This document shows positions 31,944 to 41,506 of a DNA stretch of 64,000 nucleotides, one piece after another. The position numbers were made by a program, and so were the translations under genes. Position 1 is the first letter of the stretch. Every line of letters starts with the position of its first letter. This DNA is from Chloroflexota bacterium. Lineage in GTDB: Bacteria > Chloroflexota > Anaerolineae > Aggregatilineales > Phototrophicaceae. Location: positions 1 to 64,000 of the forward strand of contig WTGN01000029.1 of assembly GCA_011523545.1 (NCBI GenBank), read 5' to 3'. The notes beneath the pieces are model-generated. The model did not search any database. It was not told the origin of the DNA and worked only from the letters and a program-made list of their open reading frames with translations.

Positions 31944-32957
31944 TTGGGACGCGAAACCATAAGAGTCGGCGTCATCGGAACGGGCGCTATCGGGGGCGTT
32001 CACGCCGACAATCTCATGCGGCGGACGCCGGGCGCGACCGTCGTCGCGGTGATGGATATCGACCGGGCGCGGGCTAACGCGGTTGCGGCCGCCTGTGATG
32101 GCACGCGTGTCTTCAGCGACGCGGGCGAGCTAATCGCCGACCCCGAGGTGGACGCGGTGCTGATCGCCTCGACCGACGCCACCCATGCCGATATCACCAT
32201 CGCCTGCATCGAAGCGGACAAACCTGTACTCTGCGAGAAACCACTGGCGACCAGCGTGGCAGATGCCGAGCGGGTCGTCAATGCTGAGCTGGCAGCCGGG
32301 CGGCGTCTCGTGCAGGTCGGCTTCATGCGCGAGTATGATCATGCCCATCGCGACCTATACGACCTGCTGAAGAGCGGCGCAGTCGGCGCGGCGCTCAAAT
32401 TCCGCAGCCTGCACGTAAATCCCCTATTCGTCCGTGAATTGACGATTGAGTCAGTGATCACCAATTCCTTGATCCACGATATTCACTCGGCGCGCTGGAT
32501 CATGGGCGAGGAGATCAGCAGCGCCTATGTGCAGTGGATTCCGGTCAACCCGGCCCGCCCGGGAAGCGCTCGCCTGGCGGATTTACAGCTGCAATTTGCC
32601 AGCGGCGCGCTCGGCAGCCTGGAATACAACGGCGATTCCGGCTATGGCTACGAAGTAATAGTTGAAGTCACCGGCGAGCTTGGCCAGCTGACGACAGCCG
32701 ATCATCCCAGCCCCGCCTTGCGAAAAGCGGGAACGGTCTCGCAGGCGATCACGCCGAACTGGCCAGAGCGCTTCGCGCAAGCCTACATCGACGAAGTCCA
32801 GGGCTGGATCGACCACGTTGCGCGCGCTGAAGCGACCGGCCCCTCAGCGTGGGATGGTTATATGTCGCTGGTCGTTGCCGATGCCGCGATTCGTTCAGCG
32901 GCGACCGGGATGCCTCAGCCGACGAAAGCCGGCGAGCGGCCGTCCATGTACCAATGA
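31944..32957 (+). CDS. Gfo/Idh/MocA family oxidoreductase (inositol-dehydrogenase-like)
   Basis: An NAD-dependent dehydrogenase of 337 residues. Rossmann motif VGVIGTGAIGGVHADNL is at the N-terminus, the EKP motif is LCEKPLATS, and the central segment MREYDHAH then LIHDIHSARW carries the Asp-x3-His pair characteristic of inositol 2-dehydrogenases. TTG 31944 is preferred, with GAAAGG ten bases upstream; TTG 31905, overlapping the lacI stop, is possible. Its 3' end overlaps the convergent GH4 gene by 43 bp. A role in oxidising the imported polyol or sugar is inferred. Confidence 0.85.
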   Translation: MGRETIRVGVIGTGAIGGVHADNLMRRTPGATVVAVMDIDRARANAVAAACDGTRVFSDAGELIADPEVDAVLIASTDATHADITIACIEADKPVLCEKPLATSVADAERVVNAELAAGRRLVQVGFMREYDHAHRDLYDLLKSGAVGAALKFRSLHVNPLFVRELTIESVITNSLIHDIHSARWIMGEEISSAYVQWIPVNPARPGSARLADLQLQFASGALGSLEYNGDSGYGYEVIVEVTGELGQLTTADHPSPALRKAGTVSQAITPNWPERFAQAYIDEVQGWIDHVARAEATGPSAWDGYMSLVVADAAIRSAATGMPQPTKAGERPSMYQ

Positions 32958-34324
32958 TCGGGCAGGGCATCGCGCTGGGCGGCCAGCAGCTCGCCCAGGA
33001 TGGCGTCGGCATCGGCGATTGAATTGGTCAGCGGGTCGGTCATCAGCGCGCGCCGCAGCAGCCTATAATCGGCCTTGACGATGGCTTCCGCAGTCAGTTC
33101 GTGCGTATCGAGCACGATTTCCTGCAGGCCGCGCAGACCGCGGGGCATGTCGCCGACCGGGCGTGGCTGCGGGCCGTCCATATCCAAATCGCAGAGCAAC
33201 TCCAGAAAAGCAACGTCCGCCATATTTCCGACGGCGCCACGGTTCTGCGTGTTGATGTAGAAGGGCCGCCCCAGCCCGCCCACCATATTTTCGATGACAT
33301 CAGTGGCATGGTCCGGGCCATAGGCGGTCATGAAGTCGCCCATCGGTTTCACGCCGCTGACATAGTCGTCAACCCCCCGCCACATGGCCTCATGGCGGGC
33401 ATAGCGCGTCTCCGTCTCCCAGATTTTGAGCGGCGGAATCGCATCGGGCAGGACGCCATGGCCCTGGTAGAAACGCAGGTATTCTTTGGTATGTGAAACG
33501 CAGACGGGAACATAACCGAAGATCTCGTACAGCTGCCAGGCGATGGCGTTGTTGTGCAGGGCTTTGGCGCCTTTGTCGCCGTCCATGCCTTGATAGGCAG
33601 GGTCTTGACGCAGGCTATCGGCGATTTGCGCGCTGACATCGCGCCCCTCGAACGCGCCCCGCAGCATCCAGGTGAAGTGATTGACGCCGGCGATGCGCAG
33701 GTCGAAGGCAGCATCCAACTCCGCTGTCCATTCGTCGGCCGCGTCGATGATGCCCGCATGCTTCGCATAACGAATCTTGACATGGGGCATGTGCAGCGAA
33801 TCGCAAAGGGCGAAGCTCTTGACCGCCGGCGCGTAACGGGCGATCGCCATGCCATGGACGGCGCTGGGGTTGATGTAGTTGATGACCCAGGCGGCCGGGC
33901 AGAGGCGCTCGACATCGGCGACGCAATCCATGATCAGGGGCAGCTCGCGCATGGCGCGGAAGATGCCGCCGGGGCCGATGGTGTCGCCGCTGCACATGCG
34001 CACGCCGTATTTCTCGCTGATTGCGCAATCGATGCCGCGGTAGCGCACGGTGTCGGCGGCGAAGCTGAGCACGACAAAATCAGCGCCGGGCAAGACAGCG
34101 CCCCAATCGGAGGCGGTCTCCAGGCGCAAGTTGACGCCGGCTTCCGCGACCGCCAGCTCCGCCAGCCGTCCCATCTTCTCCAGGCGCTGCGGATCCTTGT
34201 CGACGAGGGCCAGCGTGCCGCCGTTGAGCTGCGGCGAGTGGACCATTTGCCAGATCGCTTGCCGGCCGAAGAACAGGCTGCCCGCGCCGATCACGACGAC
34301 TTTCGGCTGCTGAACATCGCTCAT
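32915..34324 (-). CDS. Glycoside hydrolase family 4 (alpha-galactosidase/alpha-glucosidase-like)
   Basis: NAD+- and Mn2+-dependent glycosidase of 469 residues. The N-terminal Rossmann motif VVVIGAGSLFFGRQ, the CSGDTIGPGGIFRAMRELP loop, NYINPSAVHG, the metal-binding Cys region ALCDS and the GVNHFTWML segment are all GH4 hallmarks. The enzyme acts by oxidation-elimination at C3 and tolerates alpha or beta linkages, so linkage cannot be predicted. The start at 34324 has a GAAGGAG ribosome-binding site. It is convergent with the LacI/Gfo operon and probably serves the same sugar pathway under its own promoter. Confidence 0.9.
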   Translation of the reverse strand: MSDVQQPKVVVIGAGSLFFGRQAIWQMVHSPQLNGGTLALVDKDPQRLEKMGRLAELAVAEAGVNLRLETASDWGAVLPGADFVVLSFAADTVRYRGIDCAISEKYGVRMCSGDTIGPGGIFRAMRELPLIMDCVADVERLCPAAWVINYINPSAVHGMAIARYAPAVKSFALCDSLHMPHVKIRYAKHAGIIDAADEWTAELDAAFDLRIAGVNHFTWMLRGAFEGRDVSAQIADSLRQDPAYQGMDGDKGAKALHNNAIAWQLYEIFGYVPVCVSHTKEYLRFYQGHGVLPDAIPPLKIWETETRYARHEAMWRGVDDYVSGVKPMGDFMTAYGPDHATDVIENMVGGLGRPFYINTQNRGAVGNMADVAFLELLCDLDMDGPQPRPVGDMPRGLRGLQEIVLDTHELTAEAIVKADYRLLRRALMTDPLTNSIADADAILGELLAAQRDALPDHWYMDGRSPAFVG

Positions 34325-34354
34325 AAGCCGCTCCTTCATCACGTTGCCAACAGC

Positions 34355-34404
34355 CAACCCCACCCCCCGGCCCCCTCCCCGACGAGTCAGGGAGGGGGAG
34401 CTAC
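34355..34404. repeat. C-rich palindromic repeat, copy 4 (fullest copy)
   Basis: CAACCCCACCCCCCGGCCCC, then CTCCCCGACGAGTCAGGGAG and GGGGAGCTA. The CCCCCTCCC/GGGAGGGGG arms could form a strong stem. It lies upstream of the GH4 gene, in a 245-bp spacer with no other clear feature. Confidence 0.65.
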
Positions 34405-34569
34405 GGCAGGGCGGGATGCAAGGATTTTTGCGTGAGCCGTTGCTGTGTGGCGCGTGTGTCGACCGCCAGCCCAAAATCGACAGCGCCATTATACACGGTC
34501 TGCCGTTCCGCCGGCGCGCCGGAATTAGCGCGCGGCAACGTCGACGGGCGAATGTATTGGGTCGGCAGC

Positions 34570-35799
34570 CTAGGCGCTGCGCCTTTGCCGGCCTCCCCTA
34601 GATCGCTGCCGTCGTCTGCGTCCTTTGCCGTTTGGCGGCGTATTCACAGTGGCAGCCGGGCCCGGCGCTTCGATGGCAGACACATAGGGATGCTCGCTGA
34701 CAACCGCGATGGGTTTGCGTATCAGCGCTTCGATTTCGGGCAGGTACTTCCGTTCGCTGACATCGCAGAAGGAATAAGCGATGCCGGATGCGCCCGCCCG
34801 CGCCGTCCGCCCGATGCGATGCACATAACTCTCCGGGATGTTCGGCAGGTCAAAATTGATGACGTGGGTCACGGCATCGATATCCAGGCCGCGCGCAGCG
34901 ATATCCGTTGCCACCAGGACAGCTGTGCGGCCAGACTTGAACTGGGCCAGCGCGCGCGTTCGCGCAGTCTGGGATTTATTGCCGTGAATGGCTTCCGCCG
35001 GGATGCGAGCGCGGTTCAATTGCTTTGCCAGATTATTGGCGCGATGCTTCGTGCGCGTGAATACCAATACGCGCTCCGAAGCGGGATCGCGCAGAATATG
35101 TTTCAGCAGCGCGCGTTTATTGCCGCTTTCAACAAAATAGATGGACTGCGCGATGCTCTCCACCGTTGTCGCTTGCGGATTCGCCTCCACCTTGACCGGA
35201 TCAATCAACATGCTCCGGCTCAATTCTTGAACCGCCGGTGGCATAGTCGCCGAAAACAGCATCGTCTGGCGTTTTTCGGGCAAGCGCTTAATCACGCGTT
35301 TGACATCATGGATGAAGCCCATATCCAGCATTCGGTCGGCTTCATCCAGGACAAAGTACTCAATCCGATTCAAGTGGATGAACTGCTGGTTCATGAGGTC
35401 CAGCAAGCGCCCCGGCGTCGCCGCCAGCACATCGACGCCGCGCTTAAGGGCATCGACTTGGGGCTGCTGGCCGACACCGCCATAGATCGCCGCGCTCCTG
35501 AGCGAGCTGTCACGGCTGAATTTGCCGAACTCGTCGTTGATTTGCGCCGCCAGTTCGCGCGTTGGCGCCAGCACAAGCACGCGCACAGGTCGCCGGCCAG
35601 GGACCGGATCCAGCATTTGCAAGATGGGCAAGGCAAAGGCGGCTGTCTTGCCGCTGCCGGTTTGGGCGCAGCCGATCAAATCCCGGCCCTGCAGAATCTG
35701 CGGGATGGCGCGAGTTTGGATTGGCGTCGGCTCGGTATAGCCAGCCCGCTTGACGGCGCGGAGCATGGCGCTATTCAATTCTAGGTTGTGAAATGACAT
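34570..35799 (-). CDS. DEAD-box RNA helicase (RhlE-like)
   Basis: ATP-dependent RNA helicase of 409 residues. All superfamily motifs are present in order: the Q-motif region YTEPTPIQTRAIP, AQTGSGKT, PTRELAAQ, TPGRLLD, DEAD, SAT, then in the second RecA domain ATDIAARGLDID and HRIGRTARAG. The C-terminal tail is short and highly basic (GRRRRQRSRGGRQRR), as in RhlE-type helicases that aid ribosome or mRNA remodelling. It stands alone, transcribed leftward, with no operon partner. Family is certain; the specific RNA substrate is not. Confidence 0.94.
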   Translation of the reverse strand: MSFHNLELNSAMLRAVKRAGYTEPTPIQTRAIPQILQGRDLIGCAQTGSGKTAAFALPILQMLDPVPGRRPVRVLVLAPTRELAAQINDEFGKFSRDSSLRSAAIYGGVGQQPQVDALKRGVDVLAATPGRLLDLMNQQFIHLNRIEYFVLDEADRMLDMGFIHDVKRVIKRLPEKRQTMLFSATMPPAVQELSRSMLIDPVKVEANPQATTVESIAQSIYFVESGNKRALLKHILRDPASERVLVFTRTKHRANNLAKQLNRARIPAEAIHGNKSQTARTRALAQFKSGRTAVLVATDIAARGLDIDAVTHVINFDLPNIPESYVHRIGRTARAGASGIAYSFCDVSERKYLPEIEALIRKPIAVVSEHPYVSAIEAPGPAATVNTPPNGKGRRRRQRSRGGRQRRSA

Positions 35800-35963
35800 A
35801 GGGTTTAGTGTTTTCTCGGTGGTTTACAAAATTGGGGACATCGTATTATCGGACATCTTCGTGAATAATACTAGGCCGGCCAAAATTGGATACGAATCCG
35901 CAAGCGCATCGTGTATCATGCGCGGGCACAGCTACCTAACCGAGCGCATACATGAGGCAGGAA

Positions 35964-37349
35964 ATGAGCAACCCATACGCATACGCCAAAGCAAACCAGA
36001 ACCGCTTCCTCGAGGAATATCAGGACTTGCTGCGCATCCGCACGATCAGCACCCAGCCACAGCACGCGGCTGACGTGGCGCGGGCCGCCGAGTGGCTGAA
36101 GGCGATGATGCTGCGGATCGGCATGAAGCGCGCCGAAGTCATCTTGATGCCGGAGGGGCGCTGCCCGCTCGTGCTGGGCGAATGGGATGGGGCCGGCCCC
36201 GACGCGCCCACCGTCTTGATCTACTGCCACTACGATGTGCAGCCGGCCGAAGTCGCTGACGGCTGGGACAGCGAGCCATTCGAGCCCACGATAAAAGACG
36301 GCCGGCTCTATTGCCGCGGGGCGGTCGATAGCAAGCTGCATGTCATGGCCAACTTGAAAGCGGTCGAGTCTTGGCTGGCAGCCGCCGACGCGCCCAAGGT
36401 CAACATCAAGGTTGTGCTGGAAGGCGAGGAAGAATCCGGCTCGGAGAATATCAACGCCTTCATCGCCGCGCATCCCGAGCGCCTGGCCGCCGATATCGCC
36501 ATGATCTCCGATGGCGCGATTCTGGCGCCCGATCAACCGAGCTTGACTTATGGCTTGCGCGGGATCGCCGCCTTGGAGCTGCATGTGTCCGCGCCAATCA
36601 GCGATTTGCACAGCGGGCATTGGGGCGGCTCGGTGCATAATCCGATACAGGCGCTCTGCGAAATCATTGAGCAGCTGCACGACGAAAACGGGACGGTGAG
36701 CGTGCCCGGCTTTTACGATGATGTGGCGGCCGTGACCGCGCAAGATCGCGCCCTGTTGGAGCAAGTCGCGCCCTACCTGCAAGCCGAGTGGGATGATGTG
36801 GTGGCGGCGCCAGCCGTCTGGGGCGAAGCCGAATACAATCTGCCGGAGCGCCTGGGCGCGCGCCCGACGCTGGAAATCAACGGCATCCAGGGCGGTTACA
36901 CCGGCGCTGGCATGAAGACGGTGCTGCCGGCCGGCGCCTTCGCCAAGATCACCTGCCGCCTTGTGCCGCGTCAAGACCCGGCGCGCGTGCTCCAATGCGT
37001 CATGGATCATATTCATAACATCGCGCCGGAGACGGTCACGGTCGATATCCGGCCGAGCGAACCGGGCGCGGAAGCCGTCCTGCTGGATGTGGAGGGCCGG
37101 GCAATGGCCGCGGCGGCCCAAGCTTATACACATGCCTGGGGCGTCGAGCCGGTCTATGAGCGCTCCGGCGGCAGCGTGCCCATCTGCGTGGAATGCGCCA
37201 AGGTGGCGGGCGCGGTGGTGATCATGAGCTACGGGCTGAAGAGCGGGCGCGCCCACGGCCCCAACGAGAATATCTACCTGCAGAACTTCGCCAAGGGCAT
37301 CCAGGCGACGATCAAATTCATTGACGTGCTGGGGGAGGGACGGGGCTAG
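35964..37349 (+). CDS. M20 family metallopeptidase (dipeptidase/deacylase)
   Basis: Zinc-dependent aminoacylase/dipeptidase of about 461 residues (DapE/ArgE/CNDP superfamily). Metal and catalytic residues are visible: IYCHYDVQPA (His, Asp), RGAVDSK (Asp), VLEGEEESGS (Glu-Glu), a dimerisation-domain HSGHWGGSVHNP, and a C-terminal H in GRAHGPNE. ATG 35964 is preferred because GAGG lies five bases upstream; ATG 35952 would add four residues. There is no signal peptide, so it acts in the cytoplasm on small peptides or N-acyl amino acids. Its end overlaps the convergent membrane-protein gene by 32 bp. Confidence 0.9.
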   Translation: MSNPYAYAKANQNRFLEEYQDLLRIRTISTQPQHAADVARAAEWLKAMMLRIGMKRAEVILMPEGRCPLVLGEWDGAGPDAPTVLIYCHYDVQPAEVADGWDSEPFEPTIKDGRLYCRGAVDSKLHVMANLKAVESWLAAADAPKVNIKVVLEGEEESGSENINAFIAAHPERLAADIAMISDGAILAPDQPSLTYGLRGIAALELHVSAPISDLHSGHWGGSVHNPIQALCEIIEQLHDENGTVSVPGFYDDVAAVTAQDRALLEQVAPYLQAEWDDVVAAPAVWGEAEYNLPERLGARPTLEINGIQGGYTGAGMKTVLPAGAFAKITCRLVPRQDPARVLQCVMDHIHNIAPETVTVDIRPSEPGAEAVLLDVEGRAMAAAAQAYTHAWGVEPVYERSGGSVPICVECAKVAGAVVIMSYGLKSGRAHGPNENIYLQNFAKGIQATIKFIDVLGEGRG

Positions 37350-38607
37350 CATTGGCGGGCCCGCCCAACGCGCCCAGGATGACGCTTGTATCATCAAGCA
37401 GCGGTAGGTCACTGGCGAGCGCCTGCTGCCGCGCGAATTCATCGCCCGCTTCGCGCCAGAGCGACAGTACGATCCAAAACGCGCCCTTCTCCCGCGCCCC
37501 CTCGGGGACCGCGAGCGTCAGCGACTGCGGGTATAGCGGCAATGCGCCTGGCCGCAGCATCCAGTGGCGATTGTGCGCCGCCGCCCGCGCCCTTTGGCTG
37601 GCGACCGTTTCGCCGCTGTCCGCGTCCACCAGGCTGAGCGTATAGCCAAGCCCGCTGTAGCGGCCGCGCTTGGACGCGGTGAACAGCCGCAGATGGATGG
37701 CGTCGGTGGCGCTGCTGTCGATGCGATAACCACGCAGCTGCACGTCCAGCTCAAACTCAACGGCGGCCGGCTGGGCGAGAAAGCGCAGTTCAAGGCCCGG
37801 AAGCTGGGCGTTCGCATAAAGCGGGGCGAGCCAGACGAGGGGCAGCGCGTAAAGCAGGCGCGCGAAATGGGCTTTCGGCCGGGGCAGCGCCTCGCAGAAG
37901 TGGCCCGCCACCGCCAGCAGCGCAAGCCATACGCCGAGCAACTCAGTGATCTCCTCCCAGAGGCTGAAGTCCAGCGAACCCTCCAGCCGCAAGATGCCCA
38001 GCTCGACATCCACCACCGTGAGGAACTCATAGAAGACGGCCCCGCCGCCAGACAGCCCCAAACCGACGAAGAAGCAGACCTGCCATGCCCTGGCCTGCCG
38101 CGGAGAGCGCAAAGCCAGAATCAGGGTCGCCAACGCCAGCGCCGCGCCTACAGCGACATAATATCGCTTCCAATGCCGGAAGCCCTCATGCAAGGCGTAA
38201 TACTCATCCACCGCCATGAACAAGAAAATCAAGCCAAGCGCGCAGAGGTAAAGCCTTTGCCCGCCGGCGCGGGAACGCAGCAGCCAGGCGGAAGCCAGCG
38301 CCAGGAAGGCAACCAGCGCGAGCTGCGTCGATGCCAGCGTGCTGGAGATATTGAACTCCCGGTTCAAATCCCAGAGCCAGTACCAGAGGCTGGCGGCTGG
38401 CAGCAGAACAGCGACGCCGATCGCCAGCCCCTGCGCCAGCAGCATCCCGCTTAACAGGCGCTGCGCGGCAAGGGACAGGCGTGGAATCAGCTTCCAGTAA
38501 CAGACGAGGCAGGCAGGCGCGTACAGCAAAAGCATATAGACAAGGTTCAAAGATTGGGCGGGTATGGCAATGTCAATGTCAAGCATGGACGGTGTTGCCT
38601 TTGACAT
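37318..38607 (-). CDS. Polytopic membrane protein, paralog 1 of a three-member family
   Basis: A 429-residue protein with about eight predicted membrane helices (residues about 15-275) and one C-terminal beta-rich domain, probably extracytoplasmic. It shares with the genes at 39671 and 41619 the motifs W-x-W-L-W-D-L-N-R-E-F-N-I, an intramembrane-looking VDEYYALHE, and WEEITELLGVWLAL. The conserved Asp, Glu and His in or near helices look functional rather than structural. I do not recognise a named family. The tail (VEFELDVQLRGY...) resembles beta-sandwich modules attached to Chloroflexota GT39-like membrane proteins. It lacks the second such module found in the other two. Confidence 0.7.
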   Translation of the reverse strand: MSKATPSMLDIDIAIPAQSLNLVYMLLLYAPACLVCYWKLIPRLSLAAQRLLSGMLLAQGLAIGVAVLLPAASLWYWLWDLNREFNISSTLASTQLALVAFLALASAWLLRSRAGGQRLYLCALGLIFLFMAVDEYYALHEGFRHWKRYYVAVGAALALATLILALRSPRQARAWQVCFFVGLGLSGGGAVFYEFLTVVDVELGILRLEGSLDFSLWEEITELLGVWLALLAVAGHFCEALPRPKAHFARLLYALPLVWLAPLYANAQLPGLELRFLAQPAAVEFELDVQLRGYRIDSSATDAIHLRLFTASKRGRYSGLGYTLSLVDADSGETVASQRARAAAHNRHWMLRPGALPLYPQSLTLAVPEGAREKGAFWIVLSLWREAGDEFARQQALASDLPLLDDTSVILGALGGPANASPVPPPARQ

Positions 38608-38796
38608 CGAGCAGGCGCAAATGAATCAGGTGAATCATGACCTGCGCGCGGGCGCCGCGCAGGCTCGCTTGATTTTACAATCATTTTGCAGGCGGCCAAA
38701 ACATTGACAATAACCCGCCTCGACAATGCGGCCAAGTGACGGGCGAAAATTATCGCCCGCAACATTGGCAAACGATGCCAAAAGGAGCCATGCAAT

Positions 38797-39600
38797 ATGA
38801 GTATCAAACGATTCACCCTAGTGTTTATGCTGCTCGTGCTGCTGACAGCTGGCGTGAGCGCCGGCGATGACCCCGGCCCGAGAGGCTACGCGGTCGCCGG
38901 ATATTGGCATAGCGGTCCCAGTGTCTTGCTGGCCGACCCCATCATCCAGGAAGCGACCGGCCTGGAAGGCGAGGGCCTGCGCGCGGCGCTGCTGGACGGC
39001 CAGACCCTAAGCGAACTCATCGAAGCGAATGGCGGCGATGTCGAGGGCGTCCGCGCGGCTCTGCTGGCGCAGGCGGCCAAGTCGATCCAGGCGAATGCGG
39101 CGGCTGCCATTGATGGCCTGGAAGCGGGCTTCAATGAGACGATGGATGAAAGTCACCGGCGGCGCTTCCCCTGGTGGCGGCGGCGCAATCCAGTGCGTGA
39201 TACGTTTGGCGTCTGGGGCATGGACGAGACTATTATGCAGGCGACCGGACTGGCAGCGCTTGAATTGAATAGAGCATTGCTGGAAGGTTCGACGATCGCC
39301 GGCCTGATTGAAGCGAATGAGGGCGACGTGCCAACGACTGTGTCGACGCTCGTGGAGCAGGCGACGAACGGCATCAATGAGGCGGCGGCCGCCCGCATAG
39401 CGCGCTACGAAGACGCGCTGACCGAAGCCTTCGAGGCCGACTTAAGCGACCGCTCGCGGCGCTGGCGGCATTGGCGCCCGGGGCATGGCGCTTTCTTCAG
39501 CTTCCGCGGTGTCTATGACGGCAGCCAGCCCGACGCCGGCGTCCAGCCCGAGACCGAAGATGTCGCCCTGCAAACGCCAGGCGAACCCGACGACGCTTAG
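38797..39600 (+). CDS. Secreted protein with two tandem helical repeats
   Basis: 267 residues with a clear signal peptide (MSIKRFTLVFMLLVLLTAGVSA). The mature part has two homologous units of about 85 residues: DPIIQEATGLEGEGLRAALL... near residues 47-130, and DETIMQATGLAALELNRALL... near 145-225. Each contains a leucine-rich helix pair with the pattern L-x-G-x-T-I/L-x-x-L-I-E-A-N-x-G-D-V, then an Ala-rich helix, then a basic/Trp-rich end (RRRFPWWRRR; RRWRHWRP). The T-L-x-E-L pattern resembles small helical repeats in secreted actinobacterial and Chloroflexota proteins. AAAGGAG precedes the ATG. It is oriented opposite to the flanking membrane paralogs. Function unknown. Confidence 0.7.
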   Translation: MSIKRFTLVFMLLVLLTAGVSAGDDPGPRGYAVAGYWHSGPSVLLADPIIQEATGLEGEGLRAALLDGQTLSELIEANGGDVEGVRAALLAQAAKSIQANAAAAIDGLEAGFNETMDESHRRRFPWWRRRNPVRDTFGVWGMDETIMQATGLAALELNRALLEGSTIAGLIEANEGDVPTTVSTLVEQATNGINEAAAARIARYEDALTEAFEADLSDRSRRWRHWRPGHGAFFSFRGVYDGSQPDAGVQPETEDVALQTPGEPDDA

Positions 39601-39670
39601 CGATCTACCCTCCCAATCGGCTGCGGGAAGCGTGGGCGCGACGCCTGCGCTTCTCGTCCGCTGCCATCCC

Positions 39671-41317
39671 TCACTCGATCAGCAGCTCCCCCAGCATGAC
39701 GCGCGCATCGGGCAAGGCGCCCCCGTCCGCGCCCATCGCCGGCAGACGCGCTTGATCGCGCGCGCGATACAAACCGGTGGAGACACGGTACAGCCCGGGC
39801 CTCAGGTCGGGCGGCAGCGGCGCGAGCCAGGTCTCGCTGTCGGCCAGGCCGCGATACCAAAGGCGCGTCGGCAAACGGCGCCCCAGCGGCGGCTGGTCAT
39901 GGGCCCACCATTCGTCGCGCTCCGCGTGATTAAGATGCAGAAACTGCGTGAGGTCCTCGGCGCCGGCCGCTTCCGCGCGCCAGCTAAAAGTGATGGACAG
40001 GGTCTCACCGGCCCGGGCGCTGGCCGGCATTGCAGCGGCATCAAGCGCGAAGCCATTGTCAAATGCAGCCAAGGGAGCGGGGCGCTTATCCCCCGGCGCC
40101 TCTGCCCGCAGGACCAGCTCATCCAAGACAACTTGTGTGTCATTGAGCAATTGGCGGTCGCTGGCCAGGATTCGCTGGCGCCGGTAATCATCCCCGTCAG
40201 CCCGCCAGAGCGACAGCACAATCCAATAAGCGCGGTTTGGCGGCAGGGCCCGCGCCGGCCCGATATCCAGCCACTGCCGATACACCGGCACATAATCGGG
40301 CGCGAGCTGGAAAAAGCGGCGATGAGAATAGGCATCGCGGCCCAAGACGCTGCTGCCGCCCGCCTGATCGACCAGTTGAATGGAATAACCCAGCCCGGCC
40401 AGCCCTCGCCCAAAATAATCCCAGTGGCCCGCTGATATGAAGAGATGCAAATGCCGCTTGTTATTTTCCAACAGATAACCGTGCAGGCGCAGGCCCGACT
40501 CGAACTCAACAGCGGCGGCTTTTGCGCCAACGTTGTATACATCAACGGGGCTGATTGCCGGGCTCACGACCAGCAGCAGGAACCAGAGCGCGGGAAAGGC
40601 ATAGATGATGCGGCGCACGACGGCGCCGGGCTTGGGCGAAAACTCGGTGAAGCAGCCCATCATGGAGACCAGCGCGAGCCAGATGCCGAGGAGCTCGAGC
40701 GATTCCTCCAGCAGATGTTTCTGCGCGCAATTGCCGATGACAGCGAAGACCGGGTCGGCACAGCGGAATTCAATGAGGATGCCGCCGCTCGCGCTCAGCG
40801 CCAGCCCGGCCACGAGCAGCGCATGCCAAATCCGGCGCCGTTTCGGGGACAGCGCCGCCATCACCAGCGTCGCCAGGACAACCGCCGCGCCCAGCCCGAC
40901 ATAGAGCCGGCTCCAATGCGTGATGTATTCATGAATCAAGGCGTATTCGTCATAGGCCAAATAAAGAAAGACCAGGCCAACGCCGGCAAAATAGAGCCGA
41001 TTCGGCAGCGGCCCGGCCCCGCCAGACGCAGCCGTCAACAGCGCGATAACGCCGACCAGCGCCAACTGGATCGAGGCCAGCGTGGCCGGGATATTCCATT
41101 CATGGTCCAGGTTCCAAAGCCAATCTTGAAAGCTGGTCGCGGGGGCGACGAAAAATGCCAGCCCTATCGCAAGCGCTTGCGCCGCCAGCAGCAACCAGGC
41201 CAGGCGCATGAATGCCCGGGGCAAACGCGGCAACAGACGGCGGGACACGAACAGGCCGGCAAGGCAATACAGCAAAAATACAATGACGCCGCTCAGGGCT
41301 TTGGCTGGAATCTCCAT
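39671..41317 (-). CDS. Polytopic membrane protein, paralog 2
   Basis: 548 residues. The N-terminal half has about eight helices with DWLWNLDHEWNIPATLASIQ, LAYDEYALIHEYITHW and LEESLELLGIWLAL, the conserved core of this three-gene family. The C-terminal half holds two consecutive beta-rich modules (about residues 280-410 and 425-545). The second has FLHLNHAERDEWWAHDQPPL and LPPDLRPGLYRVSTGLY, which looks like the beta-sandwich found behind GT39-like mannosyltransferases in Chloroflexota. The DEY-x4-HE pair and EE-x2-E could bind metal or form an active site in the membrane, but this is conjecture. No known catalytic family is recognised. Confidence 0.7.
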   Translation of the reverse strand: MEIPAKALSGVIVFLLYCLAGLFVSRRLLPRLPRAFMRLAWLLLAAQALAIGLAFFVAPATSFQDWLWNLDHEWNIPATLASIQLALVGVIALLTAASGGAGPLPNRLYFAGVGLVFLYLAYDEYALIHEYITHWSRLYVGLGAAVVLATLVMAALSPKRRRIWHALLVAGLALSASGGILIEFRCADPVFAVIGNCAQKHLLEESLELLGIWLALVSMMGCFTEFSPKPGAVVRRIIYAFPALWFLLLVVSPAISPVDVYNVGAKAAAVEFESGLRLHGYLLENNKRHLHLFISAGHWDYFGRGLAGLGYSIQLVDQAGGSSVLGRDAYSHRRFFQLAPDYVPVYRQWLDIGPARALPPNRAYWIVLSLWRADGDDYRRQRILASDRQLLNDTQVVLDELVLRAEAPGDKRPAPLAAFDNGFALDAAAMPASARAGETLSITFSWRAEAAGAEDLTQFLHLNHAERDEWWAHDQPPLGRRLPTRLWYRGLADSETWLAPLPPDLRPGLYRVSTGLYRARDQARLPAMGADGGALPDARVMLGELLIE

Positions 41318-41430
41318 TCGCGCGTCGACTCCCTGCTATTGCGCTTCGGGCATGTAAGAACGCTTAATTCATTGGCAAGTGTGGGCGAACCAAGGCTGAC
41401 ACCCGATCGTTAACCCGCAACAAGGCATTC

Positions 41431-41457
41431 TGTAGGGGCGACCAACCTGGTCGCCCG
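41431..41457 (+). repeat. REP palindrome, left half of doublet 1
   Basis: TGTAGGGGCGACCAACCTGG then TCGCCCG. GTAG is followed by a GGGCGACCA/TGGTCGCCC stem. It is paired with the inverted copy at 41480-41506 across a 22-base spacer. Confidence 0.8.
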
Positions 41458-41479
41458 TCGTAGCGAAAGGATGCGTTTT

Positions 41480-41506
41480 CGGGCAACATGATAAGTCGCC
41501 CCTACA
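41480..41506 (-). repeat. REP palindrome, right half of doublet 1
   Basis: CGGGCAACATGATAAGTCGC then CCCTACA: inverted relative to 41431-41457. The stem is imperfect (GCAAC against GTCGC). Confidence 0.7.

Noticed and set aside
35819..36073. 84-codon frame before the M20 peptidase
   Set aside because: It overlaps the peptidase start in another frame and has no recognisable motif or ribosome-binding site.
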